DNA of 7,636 nucleotides from contig JAIRUY010000207.1 of the NCBI GenBank assembly GCA_031254175.1, positions 1-7,636 on the forward strand, written 5' to 3'. Under the pieces are notes generated by a model that saw only the letters and a program-made list of their open reading frames with translations, was not told the origin of the DNA and ran no database searches. Position numbers and translations under genes: made by a program. This document shows positions 1-6,856 of the stretch, one piece after another (the stretch's first letter is position 1; each line of letters opens with the position of its first letter). Origin of the DNA: Treponema sp. Lineage in GTDB: Bacteria; Spirochaetota; Spirochaetia; Treponematales; Breznakiellaceae.

Positions 1-575
1 CCGCGCTTGCGTTCTCTTATAACTCCGTTAACGTCTATTTTTACAATCTCATTGCTGCCATAGGCAATTACCCAGACTGTCCCGTCCCTGTTCGGAAGGA
101 CAGATGTTGGCTGGCGGTAGAGTGTAATACCTTCATAACTTCCCGGGAAACGGCCTGCCTCTACATAACGCATCCCGTCATTTGCGACAGGCAAAAGAAA
201 GCGCCTGTTTGAAACTGTTTCGATGCGGAAATTGAGGAGCATTCCGCTTCCTGAATTTCTGCCGTAAATATCAAGCGCGGATCTCCATTGCCTAAGCGCT
301 GTTTCTTCAAAACCTGAACGGTAATATGCCCTGCCCAGCCAGTCAAGGATAACAGGCTCTCCCGGCCTGAATGAAAGAGCGCGTTCAAAAGAAAGGATTG
401 CTTCATTGTAAGAAAAACGGTTATAGGCATGTACGCCAATCCTGAACTCCTCAGCGGCAGAAAGGGCGGCGGCTCCGGTTCCGCCGGTTATAAATCCGCG
501 TATCTGCGTTTCGTTTTGCCCGAAAAGAACAGAGAGAGAGAAAAAAAGCAAGGAAAACAAAAAACCCTTTCTCAA
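1..575 (-). CDS. Secreted TPR and beta-propeller (NHL-like) protein, 3' end missing
   Basis: An open frame runs from a TTG at 575-573 to the left edge without a stop, giving 191 residues; the C-terminus lies outside the window. Residues 1-19 (MRKGFLFSLLFFSLSVLFG) look like a signal peptide, so the protein is probably exported. Residues about 45-104 form two TPR-like helical hairpins, including LDWLGRAYYRSG. Residues about 155-184 resemble an NHL/SMP-30-type propeller blade (VLPNRDGTVWVIAYGSNEIV, then KIDVNG), so more blades are expected downstream. The TTG start is chosen because AGGAG (587-583) sits 7 nt upstream, the signal peptide follows at once, and no ATG fits. The TTG overlaps the TGA of the preceding TPR gene (TTGA), which suggests coupled translation. 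A periplasmic or surface scaffold role is an inference; the molecular function is unknown. Confidence 0.85.
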   Translation of the reverse strand, partial: MRKGFLFSLLFFSLSVLFGQNETQIRGFITGGTGAAALSAAEEFRIGVHAYNRFSYNEAILSFERALSFRPGEPVILDWLGRAYYRSGFEETALRQWRSALDIYGRNSGSGMLLNFRIETVSNRRFLLPVANDGMRYVEAGRFPGSYEGITLYRQPTSVLPNRDGTVWVIAYGSNEIVKIDVNGVIRERKR

Positions 576-1318
576 AGCGCCTCTCCTGTAACAATTTTGA
601 AATGCATTTGTATCTCTTTTTCTTCGGGAGCAAGTTCAATCGCCCTGCGCAGCCACGTACGGGCTTCCACAACCTCCCCGCTTTTATAATAAGCCCACCC
701 AAGAGAATCAAGATATGCCGCGTTCTGTGGTTTTGAATCTACGGCTTTTCTGCAAAGCCGCAGGGCGCGCATAACATCAATGCCGGTATCGGCAAGAATA
801 AAGCCCATACAGTTCATTGCTGTCGCGTTATTGGTGTCAATTTCCAGTGTTTTTTCATATAAATCAATCGCGTTTTTATACTGTTTCTGAAGAAATGCGG
901 CATAGGCAAGCGTATTAAAGAGCAAAGGCGACTCCAAACCGATGCTTTTGAGTTTATTAAGTTCATACTCCGCCATTTTAACGCGTTTAGTCAAAATATA
1001 AATATAAGCAAGCGTCATCCGGCACTGAAAAACACGAATAATATCATGTTCAGAAGTAACAACCTGTTCCAGATAATTAAGGGCATCTTCATATTTTTCA
1101 AGTTTTGCATAACAAAGCCCAAGATAATAGGCAAGTTCTATTTTTTCATCATGAGCAAATTCTGAAGTGTCTATGGATAAAAATTCTTTCAGGGCATCAT
1201 TCCAGTTTTTCAGGCGGATATACTTAACGCCCTCTTGAATTTTTTCATCCTTTCCCGCTAAAGGGGGAGACTCCTGATACTGGTATTCAGTTTCACCGGT
1301 CGGCTGTCGCGTAGTCAT
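572..1318 (-). CDS. Cytoplasmic TPR-repeat protein
   Basis: The 248-residue protein is almost entirely tetratricopeptide repeats. About six 34-residue units can be placed near residues 25-58, 59-92, 96-129, 130-163, 164-197 and 198-231; the clearest are LAYYLGLCYAKLEKYEDALN and LDSLGWAYYKSGEVVEARTW. There is no signal peptide, lipobox or membrane segment, and the first 24 residues are hydrophilic, so it is probably a cytoplasmic protein-protein interaction scaffold with unknown partner. The ATG lies 6 nt after the surE stop and in the same frame. A GGGGGG tract (1334-1329), which also encodes the last SurE glycines, sits 10 nt upstream and may serve as ribosome binding site; a GAGG touches the ATG but is too close to be usual. 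The last repeat resembles the TPR hairpin of the next gene, which may mean common ancestry or only shared TPR consensus. Confidence 0.85.
   Translation of the reverse strand: MTTRQPTGETEYQYQESPPLAGKDEKIQEGVKYIRLKNWNDALKEFLSIDTSEFAHDEKIELAYYLGLCYAKLEKYEDALNYLEQVVTSEHDIIRVFQCRMTLAYIYILTKRVKMAEYELNKLKSIGLESPLLFNTLAYAAFLQKQYKNAIDLYEKTLEIDTNNATAMNCMGFILADTGIDVMRALRLCRKAVDSKPQNAAYLDSLGWAYYKSGEVVEARTWLRRAIELAPEEKEIQMHFKIVTGEAL
583..587 (-). promoter_or_regulatory. Ribosome binding site for the TTG-started gene
   Basis: The minus strand reads AGGAG followed by 7 nt and then TTG. This supports the rare start codon for the secreted TPR/propeller gene, whose start lies inside the stop codon of the gene before it. 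Confidence 0.7.
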
Positions 1319-1324
1319 CCTCGG

Positions 1325-2092
1325 CTATCCCCCCTGTTCTTTAAAACATACCGGCTGCGCGTTAACAACTGTAAGCGCGGCGTTGTTGTTTAAAACCTCC
1401 GCCCAATCAGAACCCGGTTCAGGTTTGTTTTCAGCTTTTCCCGGTTTGGCAAAACAATAAATGCGGCCTTCAGGATCAGAAAAACGCACTATACGATCAT
1501 TATAATAACGCATAGAATGAAAAACCGGAACAATGGCGGAAGGGTTTTTTTCGATATTCGGGAAGTTTACATTTACAAAAGAACCGGCTTTCCAATACCC
1601 AACAAATGTTAAAAGGTTCTCGATAATAAAGGAAATAACGGAATTCCACTTCCAGTCATCGTCATTTTCAACCAGAGACAGGGCTACAGACGGAATTCCG
1701 AAAAAACTCCCCTGCCGGGCTGCCGATGCAGTGCCGGAATAGTTAATGTCAGTCCCCAAATTCGCCCCTGCGTTAATTCCCGACAGAACCAAATCCGGAG
1801 CTTTTGCCATGTTTAAATCGTTTCCTTCCGTAGAAATATCAAGTTCGGGAATTCCGCCCAAAAGAGAAACAATCACGCAATCTACAGGTGTCCCGGAGCA
1901 TGAATAGGTGTCTTTCTCAATTTCAGTTAATTTTAGCGGCCCTGACAAAAATTGTATGGAATGAGAGCAGCCCGAACGATTAGTATCGGGGGCTACAACA
2001 ATAACCTTGTGCCCCGCCTCGCGAAGGGCTTTTGCCAGAAGGCAGATACCGGGAGAAGTAACCCCGTCGTCATTAGTGAGCAGTATTCGCAT
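1325..2092 (-). CDS. surE: 5'/3'-nucleotidase SurE
   Basis: SurE is a divalent-metal-dependent phosphatase that removes phosphate from nucleoside 5'- and 3'-monophosphates (EC 3.1.3.5 / 3.1.3.6), and in some species from short polyphosphate. The 255-residue length is normal. The N-terminal MRILLTNDDGVTSPG carries the metal-binding DD pair (D8, D9). Ser40 in APDTNRSGCSHSI and Asn107 in LVLSGINAGANLG match the remaining metal ligands. GTPVDCV (67-73) and YSGTASAARQG (118-128) are also family motifs. Between GTPVDCV and SGIN there are roughly a dozen more residues (IPELDISTEGNDLNMA region) than I recall for E. coli SurE. There is no signal peptide, so it acts in the cytoplasm. The ATG is preceded by AAGGAG at 5 nt spacing, and the gene begins 20 nt inside the end of the kinase gene, so they are probably co-transcribed and coupled. 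Confidence 0.96.
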   Translation of the reverse strand: MRILLTNDDGVTSPGICLLAKALREAGHKVIVVAPDTNRSGCSHSIQFLSGPLKLTEIEKDTYSCSGTPVDCVIVSLLGGIPELDISTEGNDLNMAKAPDLVLSGINAGANLGTDINYSGTASAARQGSFFGIPSVALSLVENDDDWKWNSVISFIIENLLTFVGYWKAGSFVNVNFPNIEKNPSAIVPVFHSMRYYNDRIVRFSDPEGRIYCFAKPGKAENKPEPGSDWAEVLNNNAALTVVNAQPVCFKEQGG

Positions 2093-3266
2093 TTACTCTC
2101 CTTCGTTCAGGAACAGCCCTTGCACACCCTGAAAGTTTTACTTCGTAAACAAAAGGACGAAAACCAAATATTCGTTCATATTCTTCCAGCCTCTTTTTAT
2201 ATTCTTCAACAAGTTCACGGCGAATTATTGTATATGTGCAGCCCCCAAATCCGTGTCCCGTCATTCTTGAACCTGCCGCGCCTTCGATTTCCTGCGCCCG
2301 TTTGACAAGCCAGTCAACTTCCGGACAGCTTATTTCATAAAGATCCCGCAGGCTTTCATGTGAATAAAAAATAATTTTTGCGAGAGAAGCAATATCGCTG
2401 CGTTCCAGAGCATCACTCGCGTCATTAACTCTGCCAATTTCTTCTACAATGTGCATACTCCTGCGCCTTATTTGTTCCGGAAAATCTCCCAGGGCTTCAA
2501 GCAGGTCTGTAGATGCAAAATCCCTAAAAGCCGCTCCTCCCTGTTTGCGTGAAAGATATTCAAGGCCTTTCAAAGCATCCGCATGGCGGGAAGCAAGCTC
2601 GCTTTCAGCGCCCAGTTTTGGTACTCTGGAATCTACAAGCAGAATTCTGAAACGGGCAAGAGGAGACGGTATTGTTTTACACACGCCGGAAGAACTGTCA
2701 AAAACCAAAAAATGATCCTTGCGAGCAAAAAAACAAACTTGATAATCAACAAGGGATGCGTCCTGTCCAAAAAGAGCGGAATGTGTACTCATAAGTTTTT
2801 GAGCCAGGTCATTGTCATTGATTTGGAGACGAAACAAGTTCCGCAGCGCGCAAGCGGCGGCAACTTCTATTGCTGTTGAAGTAGCAAGTCCGATATTCTG
2901 CGGAATATCTCCGGAAAAAGAAAAATTCAGGCCTCTCATTTGAAAACCCAGATCAATAAACAGAAAAATGGCGGTTTTTAGATAGTTTGCCCAGCGATCT
3001 TCGCGTCTGTATTTTAAATTGGCGAGGGTACTTCTTTTCCGCTCCCCAAGATCGGATGCAAAAAAACGAAATGAGTTGTCTTTTCTGAAAGAAACGGCAA
3101 CATTTATGTAACGATCTATTGCCGCGCTAAGATAAAAACTTGATTTCGGATCGCACTGCTCGCCCAAAAAATGAATTCTGCCCGGCGACTGAGCCGCAGC
3201 GACAGTAACTGACCGGTCATCTTCTATTTCATATTCAGTTCGATGTATTTCAAAGATAGCCGGCAT
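2073..3266 (-). CDS. galK: Galactokinase-family GHMP sugar kinase, divergent active site
   Basis: The 397-residue protein has galactokinase (EC 2.7.1.6) architecture: motif 1 SPGRIHFLGEQCD (27-39), motif 2 GLATSTAIEVAAA (126-138), and motif 3 SRMTGHGFGGCT (333-344). A strong family signature, SHESLRDLYEISCPEVDWLV, lies at 302-321. R30, E36 and D39 match the conserved Arg, Glu and Asp of PGRxNxIGEHxD, and D174 (SLVDYQ) aligns with the catalytic Asp of GIMDQ. Departures from the classical enzyme are His to Gln in GEH (Q37), GLSSS to GLATS, MDQ to VDY, and GGGFGG or GAGFGG to GHGFGG. ATP-dependent phosphorylation of galactose or a related sugar at C1 is likely, but the sugar is uncertain because these changes touch substrate-contact positions. 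Another GHMP sugar kinase activity is possible. The ATG has GGAGAG 5 nt upstream and is the first gene behind a strong promoter. The 3' end overlaps surE by 20 nt. Confidence 0.85.
   Translation of the reverse strand: MPAIFEIHRTEYEIEDDRSVTVAAAQSPGRIHFLGEQCDPKSSFYLSAAIDRYINVAVSFRKDNSFRFFASDLGERKRSTLANLKYRREDRWANYLKTAIFLFIDLGFQMRGLNFSFSGDIPQNIGLATSTAIEVAAACALRNLFRLQINDNDLAQKLMSTHSALFGQDASLVDYQVCFFARKDHFLVFDSSSGVCKTIPSPLARFRILLVDSRVPKLGAESELASRHADALKGLEYLSRKQGGAAFRDFASTDLLEALGDFPEQIRRRSMHIVEEIGRVNDASDALERSDIASLAKIIFYSHESLRDLYEISCPEVDWLVKRAQEIEGAAGSRMTGHGFGGCTYTIIRRELVEEYKKRLEEYERIFGFRPFVYEVKLSGCARAVPERRRVNANTAH
2098..2103 (-). promoter_or_regulatory. Ribosome binding site of surE inside the kinase gene
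   Basis: AAGGAG lies 5 nt before the surE ATG and within the last codons of the upstream kinase gene. It fixes the SurE start at MRILLTNDDG, the conserved family N-terminus, and confirms that the 20-nt gene overlap is real. Confidence 0.75.
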
Positions 3267-3314
3267 TAAAACTCTCCATAAATAATCAAAAAGGCGTTTT
3301 ACAGCACTTGTAGC

Positions 3315-3343
3315 ATATTATCAATTAGAACAGGAAATTTCAA
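3315..3343 (-). promoter_or_regulatory. Vegetative (sigma-70 type) promoter of the kinase-surE-TPR unit
   Basis: On the minus strand a -35 box TTGAAA (3343-3338) is followed by a 17-nt spacer and a -10 box TAATAT (3320-3315). The spacer ends in TGA, giving an extended -10 (TGATAATAT). Transcription would start near 3308, leaving a leader of about 42 nt that contains GGAGAG (3277-3272) 5 nt before the kinase ATG. The match is close to consensus and sits in the only sizeable gap between genes. No operator-like palindrome is evident around it. Confidence 0.75.
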
Positions 3344-3378
3344 TGGTTTTTATTAAGATTTATTGTTATTTTTTAATA
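3344..3378 (-). promoter_or_regulatory. A/T-rich upstream element (possible UP element)
   Basis: The 35 nt between the stop codon of the second permease and the -35 box are about 90% A/T, with phased A and T runs (AAAAAA, AATAAA, AATAAAAA). This is where the RNA polymerase alpha subunit would contact an UP element. It could also just be AT-rich trailer sequence. A weak TATTAA/TTAATA inverted repeat is present but has neither GC stem nor clean T tract, so it is not called a terminator. Confidence 0.4.
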
Positions 3379-4212
3379 TTAGCTTGTTTTTAATTTTGAA
3401 ATAATGGATAAAATTATCATCGCAACAAATGTAACAATATACGGCAAGGCAAGAATGAAATCGGCAGGGATTTTCCACAGACCCTGCGAGTAATTGGAAA
3501 AACTTTCAGCAAGGCTGAAAACAAAGACCGCGGCAAGAATGCCAAGCGGTTTATGTCTTCCCAGAAAAATGACAACCAGAGCGATCCATCCTTTTCCGGC
3601 GGACATTCCCGGAACAAACGCTCCAAGACTGAGGCTCATAAAGGAGCCACCTATTCCGGCGAAAACACCGGATATCAATATCGCACTTTTCCTGTAAAAA
3701 ACGGGGTTTATGCCGAGTGATATTAACGCATCGGCGTTTTTATCGCACGCACGAAGCCTTAAACCAAAAGGAGTTTTGTTAATAACAACGCTGATTATCA
3801 AAAGCAATAAAACGGCAGAATAAAAATACGGAATTTTCAAGCCTGCCGCACCGGCAGCCGCCACTACTCCCCTCGTATTGAAAATTTTATCTGAAAGAAC
3901 AATACAAAGCCCTGAAGAAAAAAGATTTACCGCAAGACCTGTTATAAAGACATTAGCCCTAAGCCTAAACACAGAAAATGCGTGTAACGCCGCAAGAGAG
4001 ACAGCCGCAAGCGCCGCTGCCAGTATGGAAGCCGCAACACTGCCGGAAAAATAAAAAACTGTCAGTGAAGAAAACGCTCCTATCAATAAAAGTCCCTCAA
4101 GCGCGATGTTAAGCGTTCCTGAAAGCGCGGGGAAAAGGCCTCCCGCAGCGGCAAAAAGCACCGGTATCATGATTGTAATCGCGCTTGATAAAACAGGAAG
4201 TATTGTTTTCAT
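3379..4212 (-). CDS. ABC importer permease 2, BMP/nucleoside type
   Basis: This 277-residue, very hydrophobic protein has about eight predicted membrane segments and belongs to the BPD_transp_2 (RbsC/NupQ-like) permease family. The stretch GGLFPALSGTLNIALEGLLL (25-44) is the hallmark of the second permease of BMP-type nucleoside importers, where related proteins read S-x-x-G-x-x-N-I-x-L-E-G. A second conserved region, SGVFAGIGGSFMSL (181-194), lies near the cytoplasmic loop that contacts the ATPase. It would pair with the first permease to form the inner-membrane channel. Its ATG overlaps the stop of the first permease by 4 nt (ATGA), with AAGGA (4227-4223) 10 nt upstream. It is the last gene of the transport unit; the next gene has its own promoter. 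Confidence 0.9.
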   Translation of the reverse strand: MKTILPVLSSAITIMIPVLFAAAGGLFPALSGTLNIALEGLLLIGAFSSLTVFYFSGSVAASILAAALAAVSLAALHAFSVFRLRANVFITGLAVNLFSSGLCIVLSDKIFNTRGVVAAAGAAGLKIPYFYSAVLLLLIISVVINKTPFGLRLRACDKNADALISLGINPVFYRKSAILISGVFAGIGGSFMSLSLGAFVPGMSAGKGWIALVVIFLGRHKPLGILAAVFVFSLAESFSNYSQGLWKIPADFILALPYIVTFVAMIILSIISKLKTS

Positions 4213-5330
4213 TTTTTTATTTTCCTTCGTTTCATAAAATTGCGTAATACGAGACTTGTTGAAAGAAAGAGAATAACCGATTGTACAATTGAAGCCACTT
4301 CATAGGTAAGCCCTGTATTCTGCATGGCGATTCTTGCGCCCGCTCCAATCCACGCAAAAAAGACGGCTGCGGGTATCACCGCGTAAGGATGAAACCCTGC
4401 AATCAAAGCAACAGCAAGACCGTTCCAGCCGATACCTGCGGAAAATTCCTTTATTACAGCATGATAGGTTCCAAAGACCATCAGGCTTCCTGCAAGGCCG
4501 TAAAGACCGCCGCTTATCGCCATTGCCGTCACTGTATTAAGTTTTGTGTTAATTCCTCCGTAACGCGCAAACAATTCATTGCTGCCTGTCATTCGCAATT
4601 CATATCCTGTTCTGGTTTTTGCAAGAAAAAACCAAACCAGCGCCGCAAAAGCAATGGCAATAAAAACGCCGGCGCTTAAATTTGACGGTTTCAGTATCAA
4701 CGGAAAACGCATATTTTCAGCTATCTTTCTGGTTGATTGAAGCGATGTTTCCGGATCAAGAAAGGGGCCTGTCACAAGGAAATTGACAACCGGAATTACC
4801 GCGCATGAGAGCAGAAAGGTAGAAATGAGTTCATTTGCATTCCATTTTGCCTTGCAAAAACCGCAGAATGCCGCCATTGCCGACGCGGTAATCATTCCGG
4901 CTAAAGAAGCAAGAATAATGGCAATTACTCCAAACTTTGAAAGCGCCAGTGCTACGGCAGCGGCTGTAAAAGCTCCCAAATAAATCTGCCCTTCTCCGCC
5001 AAGATTAAGACAGCCCGCCTTCATCGCAACTGTTATTCCCAACGCTCCCAAAATCAGGGGAACTGTGTTATTCAGCATATTTCCAAAACTAAAAATATTT
5101 CTGAAAGGGCCTGTAAAGAAAAAGTACAGCGTTCTTAAGGGGCTTTCACTTACAAAAAAAACAATCAGCGCCAATACCAGCAGCGCAATAACAGGAACAA
5201 TAAATAAAAACGCGTTATTCGACACTGAGGGTGATGAATCAGTAAAACGATTACTGTTATCCGAAGGGCCGCCTGTCGGCGCTTGAGATTTAATTTTCAA
5301 ATCGCCGCCGCCTGCGGCTTGCGGAAACAC
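4209..5330 (-). CDS. ABC importer permease 1, BMP/nucleoside type
   Basis: This membrane protein has about nine to ten hydrophobic segments, the first near residues 41-61, and belongs to the RbsC/NupP-like permease family. The segment MKAGCLNLGGEGQIYLGAF (about 103-121) matches the family hallmark F-x-A-G-x-x-N-I-G-G-E-G-Q. It forms half of the inner-membrane pore with the next gene. The longest reading starts at GTG (5330) and gives 373 residues, overlapping the ATPase gene by 34 nt, but no Shine-Dalgarno precedes it. A TTG at 5300-5298 lies in TTGA over the ATPase stop codon and would give 363 residues; a weak AGGCGG precedes it by 7 nt. I consider the TTG at least as likely. The roughly 40 residues before the first membrane segment are polar, Ser/Gly/Pro-rich and probably cytoplasmic. 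Confidence 0.9.
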   Translation of the reverse strand: MFPQAAGGGDLKIKSQAPTGGPSDNSNRFTDSSPSVSNNAFLFIVPVIALLVLALIVFFVSESPLRTLYFFFTGPFRNIFSFGNMLNNTVPLILGALGITVAMKAGCLNLGGEGQIYLGAFTAAAVALALSKFGVIAIILASLAGMITASAMAAFCGFCKAKWNANELISTFLLSCAVIPVVNFLVTGPFLDPETSLQSTRKIAENMRFPLILKPSNLSAGVFIAIAFAALVWFFLAKTRTGYELRMTGSNELFARYGGINTKLNTVTAMAISGGLYGLAGSLMVFGTYHAVIKEFSAGIGWNGLAVALIAGFHPYAVIPAAVFFAWIGAGARIAMQNTGLTYEVASIVQSVILFLSTSLVLRNFMKRRKIKK

Positions 5331-6853
5331 AAACCAACTTTTTCTTTAATTGACTCATCTCGAGTATTAACAAATTCTCCGGCAATCTTTCCTTTATACA
5401 TTACAATTATTCTGTCTGATAAAGCAATAATCTCTTCCATGTTAGTCGAAATGAGAAGCACTGCCGCTCCCCTGCTGCGGATTTCCAGTATTTTTTTCAT
5501 TATGAAACTGCTTGACGCAACATCCAAACCCCAGGTTGGTTCTGAAAATACAATATAATCTTTTATACAATCTATCTCCCGCGCCAAAATCATTTTCTGC
5601 AAATTGCCGCCCGAAAGAACAGAACACTTTTCTTTTCCATCGGCGTTTTCTATGTTATAGTCTTCCGCCAGTTTTTTTATAAAATTTTTTGCGGTTCTTT
5701 TGCCGTTAATCATTCCCTTTATAAAATCATGGCGGCGGTTAATTATCATGTTTTCTTCGATTGTTGCGTCTCCGGCGCTTCCAATCCTTAATCTGTCTGC
5801 GGGAACATAAGAAAGCCCTTCCTCACGAAGCTTGCGTGTGCCAAGAGTAGAAATATCTTTTCCCCTGTGCAAAATCTTTCCCTCTGACGGAGAAAAAAAA
5901 CCGCCAAGAAGAGCCTCAATTACTCCAAGTCCGTTTCCCCCTGTTCCGGCAAACCCTAAGATTTCCCCTTCCCTTACCGAAAATGAAACCTTGTCAAGAA
6001 GCGGGTTTTTTTGTCTTTTCCGCCTCAGTGTAACATTGTCAAAAGTTATCACAGGTTCAGCATTAAAAGATTTATCTTTCTTTTCTATTTGCGTTGTTTT
6101 AAAAAAAATCAGGTCTTCACCCATCATCATGCGGGCAATTTCATGCTCATCCATACCGGATGCATCCTTGATTCCTGTTAATTTCCCTCTCCTTAAAACA
6201 GCGACACGGTCACAGCATTTTTTTATTTCGTGCAATTTATGTGTAATCAGAATAATTGACTTTCCTTCTGAGACAAGGCTTTTTATTGTTTCAAATAACG
6301 AATCTGTTTCCTTCTCCGTTAATATCGAAGTCGGCTCATCCATAATAATTATTTGCGCGTTACGATGAAGGACTCTGCATATTTCAACCTGCTGCATTTG
6401 TCCAAGAGTTAAATCTTTTACTTTCTGACTGCCTTTTATTGAAAAACCATGATCGTTTATAATCTTTTCCGCCGCATTATTTGCCTTTTTCGTATCATAA
6501 AAAACTGCCCATTTACGCGGTTCAATTCCCATTACAATGTTTTGTGCAACTGTGTACTCGCCGAACAGCATAAAATGCTGATGAACCATACCAATACCCA
6601 GCTCTTTAGCCGCAAGAGGGGAATTAATTATTTCTTTTTTGCCGTTTATGAAAATCTCTCCCGCATCCGGCGTTTCAAGCCCCATTAGAATCTTCATTAA
6701 AGTGGTTTTACCGGCGCCGTTCTCTCCGGCTATGCAGAGAACCTCCCCCTTTTGCAAATCAAGGCTTATGTTGTTATTTGCAATTTTTGTGCTGCCTGAG
6801 TATTGTTTGCTGATATTTTTAAGTTCAGCCGCACAGGCGGTATCATTCTGCAT
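5297..6853 (-). CDS. ABC importer ATPase with two nucleotide-binding domains (RbsA/NupO-like)
   Basis: This 518-residue protein energises the importer on the cytoplasmic face. Domain 1 is complete: Walker A GENGAGKTT (43-51), Q-loop Q92 in GMVHQHFMLF, signature LTLGQ (148-152, in place of LSVGQ or LSGGQ), Walker B IIIMDEPTS with E173, and switch His205 in LITHK. Domain 2, from about residue 268, has a degenerate Walker A (GTGGNGLGV, lacking GKS/T), an intact signature LSGGNLQK, Walker B IVFSEPTWGLD, and STN in place of the switch histidine. One active and one degenerate ATP site is the usual state of the RbsA/NupO family, so the gene looks functional. The ATG lies 3 nt after the stop of the binding-protein gene and has no Shine-Dalgarno, which points to translational coupling. 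The 3' end overlaps permease 1. Confidence 0.95.
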   Translation of the reverse strand: MQNDTACAAELKNISKQYSGSTKIANNNISLDLQKGEVLCIAGENGAGKTTLMKILMGLETPDAGEIFINGKKEIINSPLAAKELGIGMVHQHFMLFGEYTVAQNIVMGIEPRKWAVFYDTKKANNAAEKIINDHGFSIKGSQKVKDLTLGQMQQVEICRVLHRNAQIIIMDEPTSILTEKETDSLFETIKSLVSEGKSIILITHKLHEIKKCCDRVAVLRRGKLTGIKDASGMDEHEIARMMMGEDLIFFKTTQIEKKDKSFNAEPVITFDNVTLRRKRQKNPLLDKVSFSVREGEILGFAGTGGNGLGVIEALLGGFFSPSEGKILHRGKDISTLGTRKLREEGLSYVPADRLRIGSAGDATIEENMIINRRHDFIKGMINGKRTAKNFIKKLAEDYNIENADGKEKCSVLSGGNLQKMILAREIDCIKDYIVFSEPTWGLDVASSSFIMKKILEIRSRGAAVLLISTNMEEIIALSDRIIVMYKGKIAGEFVNTRDESIKEKVGLCFRKPQAAAI

Positions 6854-6856
6854 TTT

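Noticed and set aside
161..439. Minus-strand open frame of 92 codons
   Set aside because: It is out of frame with the TTG-started TPR/propeller gene, which explains this region far better with a signal peptide, TPRs and a propeller blade.
466..490. GC-rich inverted repeat (GGCGG / CCGCC)
   Set aside because: It encodes a Gly/Ala-rich linker inside the secreted protein and has no T tract, so there is no reason to treat it as a regulatory hairpin.
451..711. Minus-strand open frame of 86 codons across the TPR gene boundary
   Set aside because: It overlaps two supported genes in another frame, and its basic, low-complexity product has no recognisable domain.
1952..2305. 117-codon plus-strand frame across the kinase/surE junction
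   Set aside because: It is antisense to two genes with clear motifs, with no ribosome binding site or recognisable product.
3250..3279. Nine-codon upstream open frame starting at an ATG before the kinase start
   Set aside because: It has no ribosome binding site of its own, its ATG is next to the kinase Shine-Dalgarno, and the peptide shows no leader-like codon runs; probably chance.
3355..3378. Possible terminator (TATTAA ... TTAATA inverted repeat) after permease 2
   Set aside because: The stem is six A/T pairs with a long loop and no following T tract, so it is too weak to call.
5832..6368. 178-codon open frame on the plus strand
   Set aside because: It lies wholly antisense to the well-supported ABC ATPase, shows no family motif and is Ser/Pro/Phe-rich as expected for an antisense shadow.
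5297..6853. Degenerate second ATP site as evidence of an inactive ATPase
   Set aside because: Loss of GKS/T and of the switch histidine in the second domain is normal for the RbsA/NupO family; the first domain is intact.
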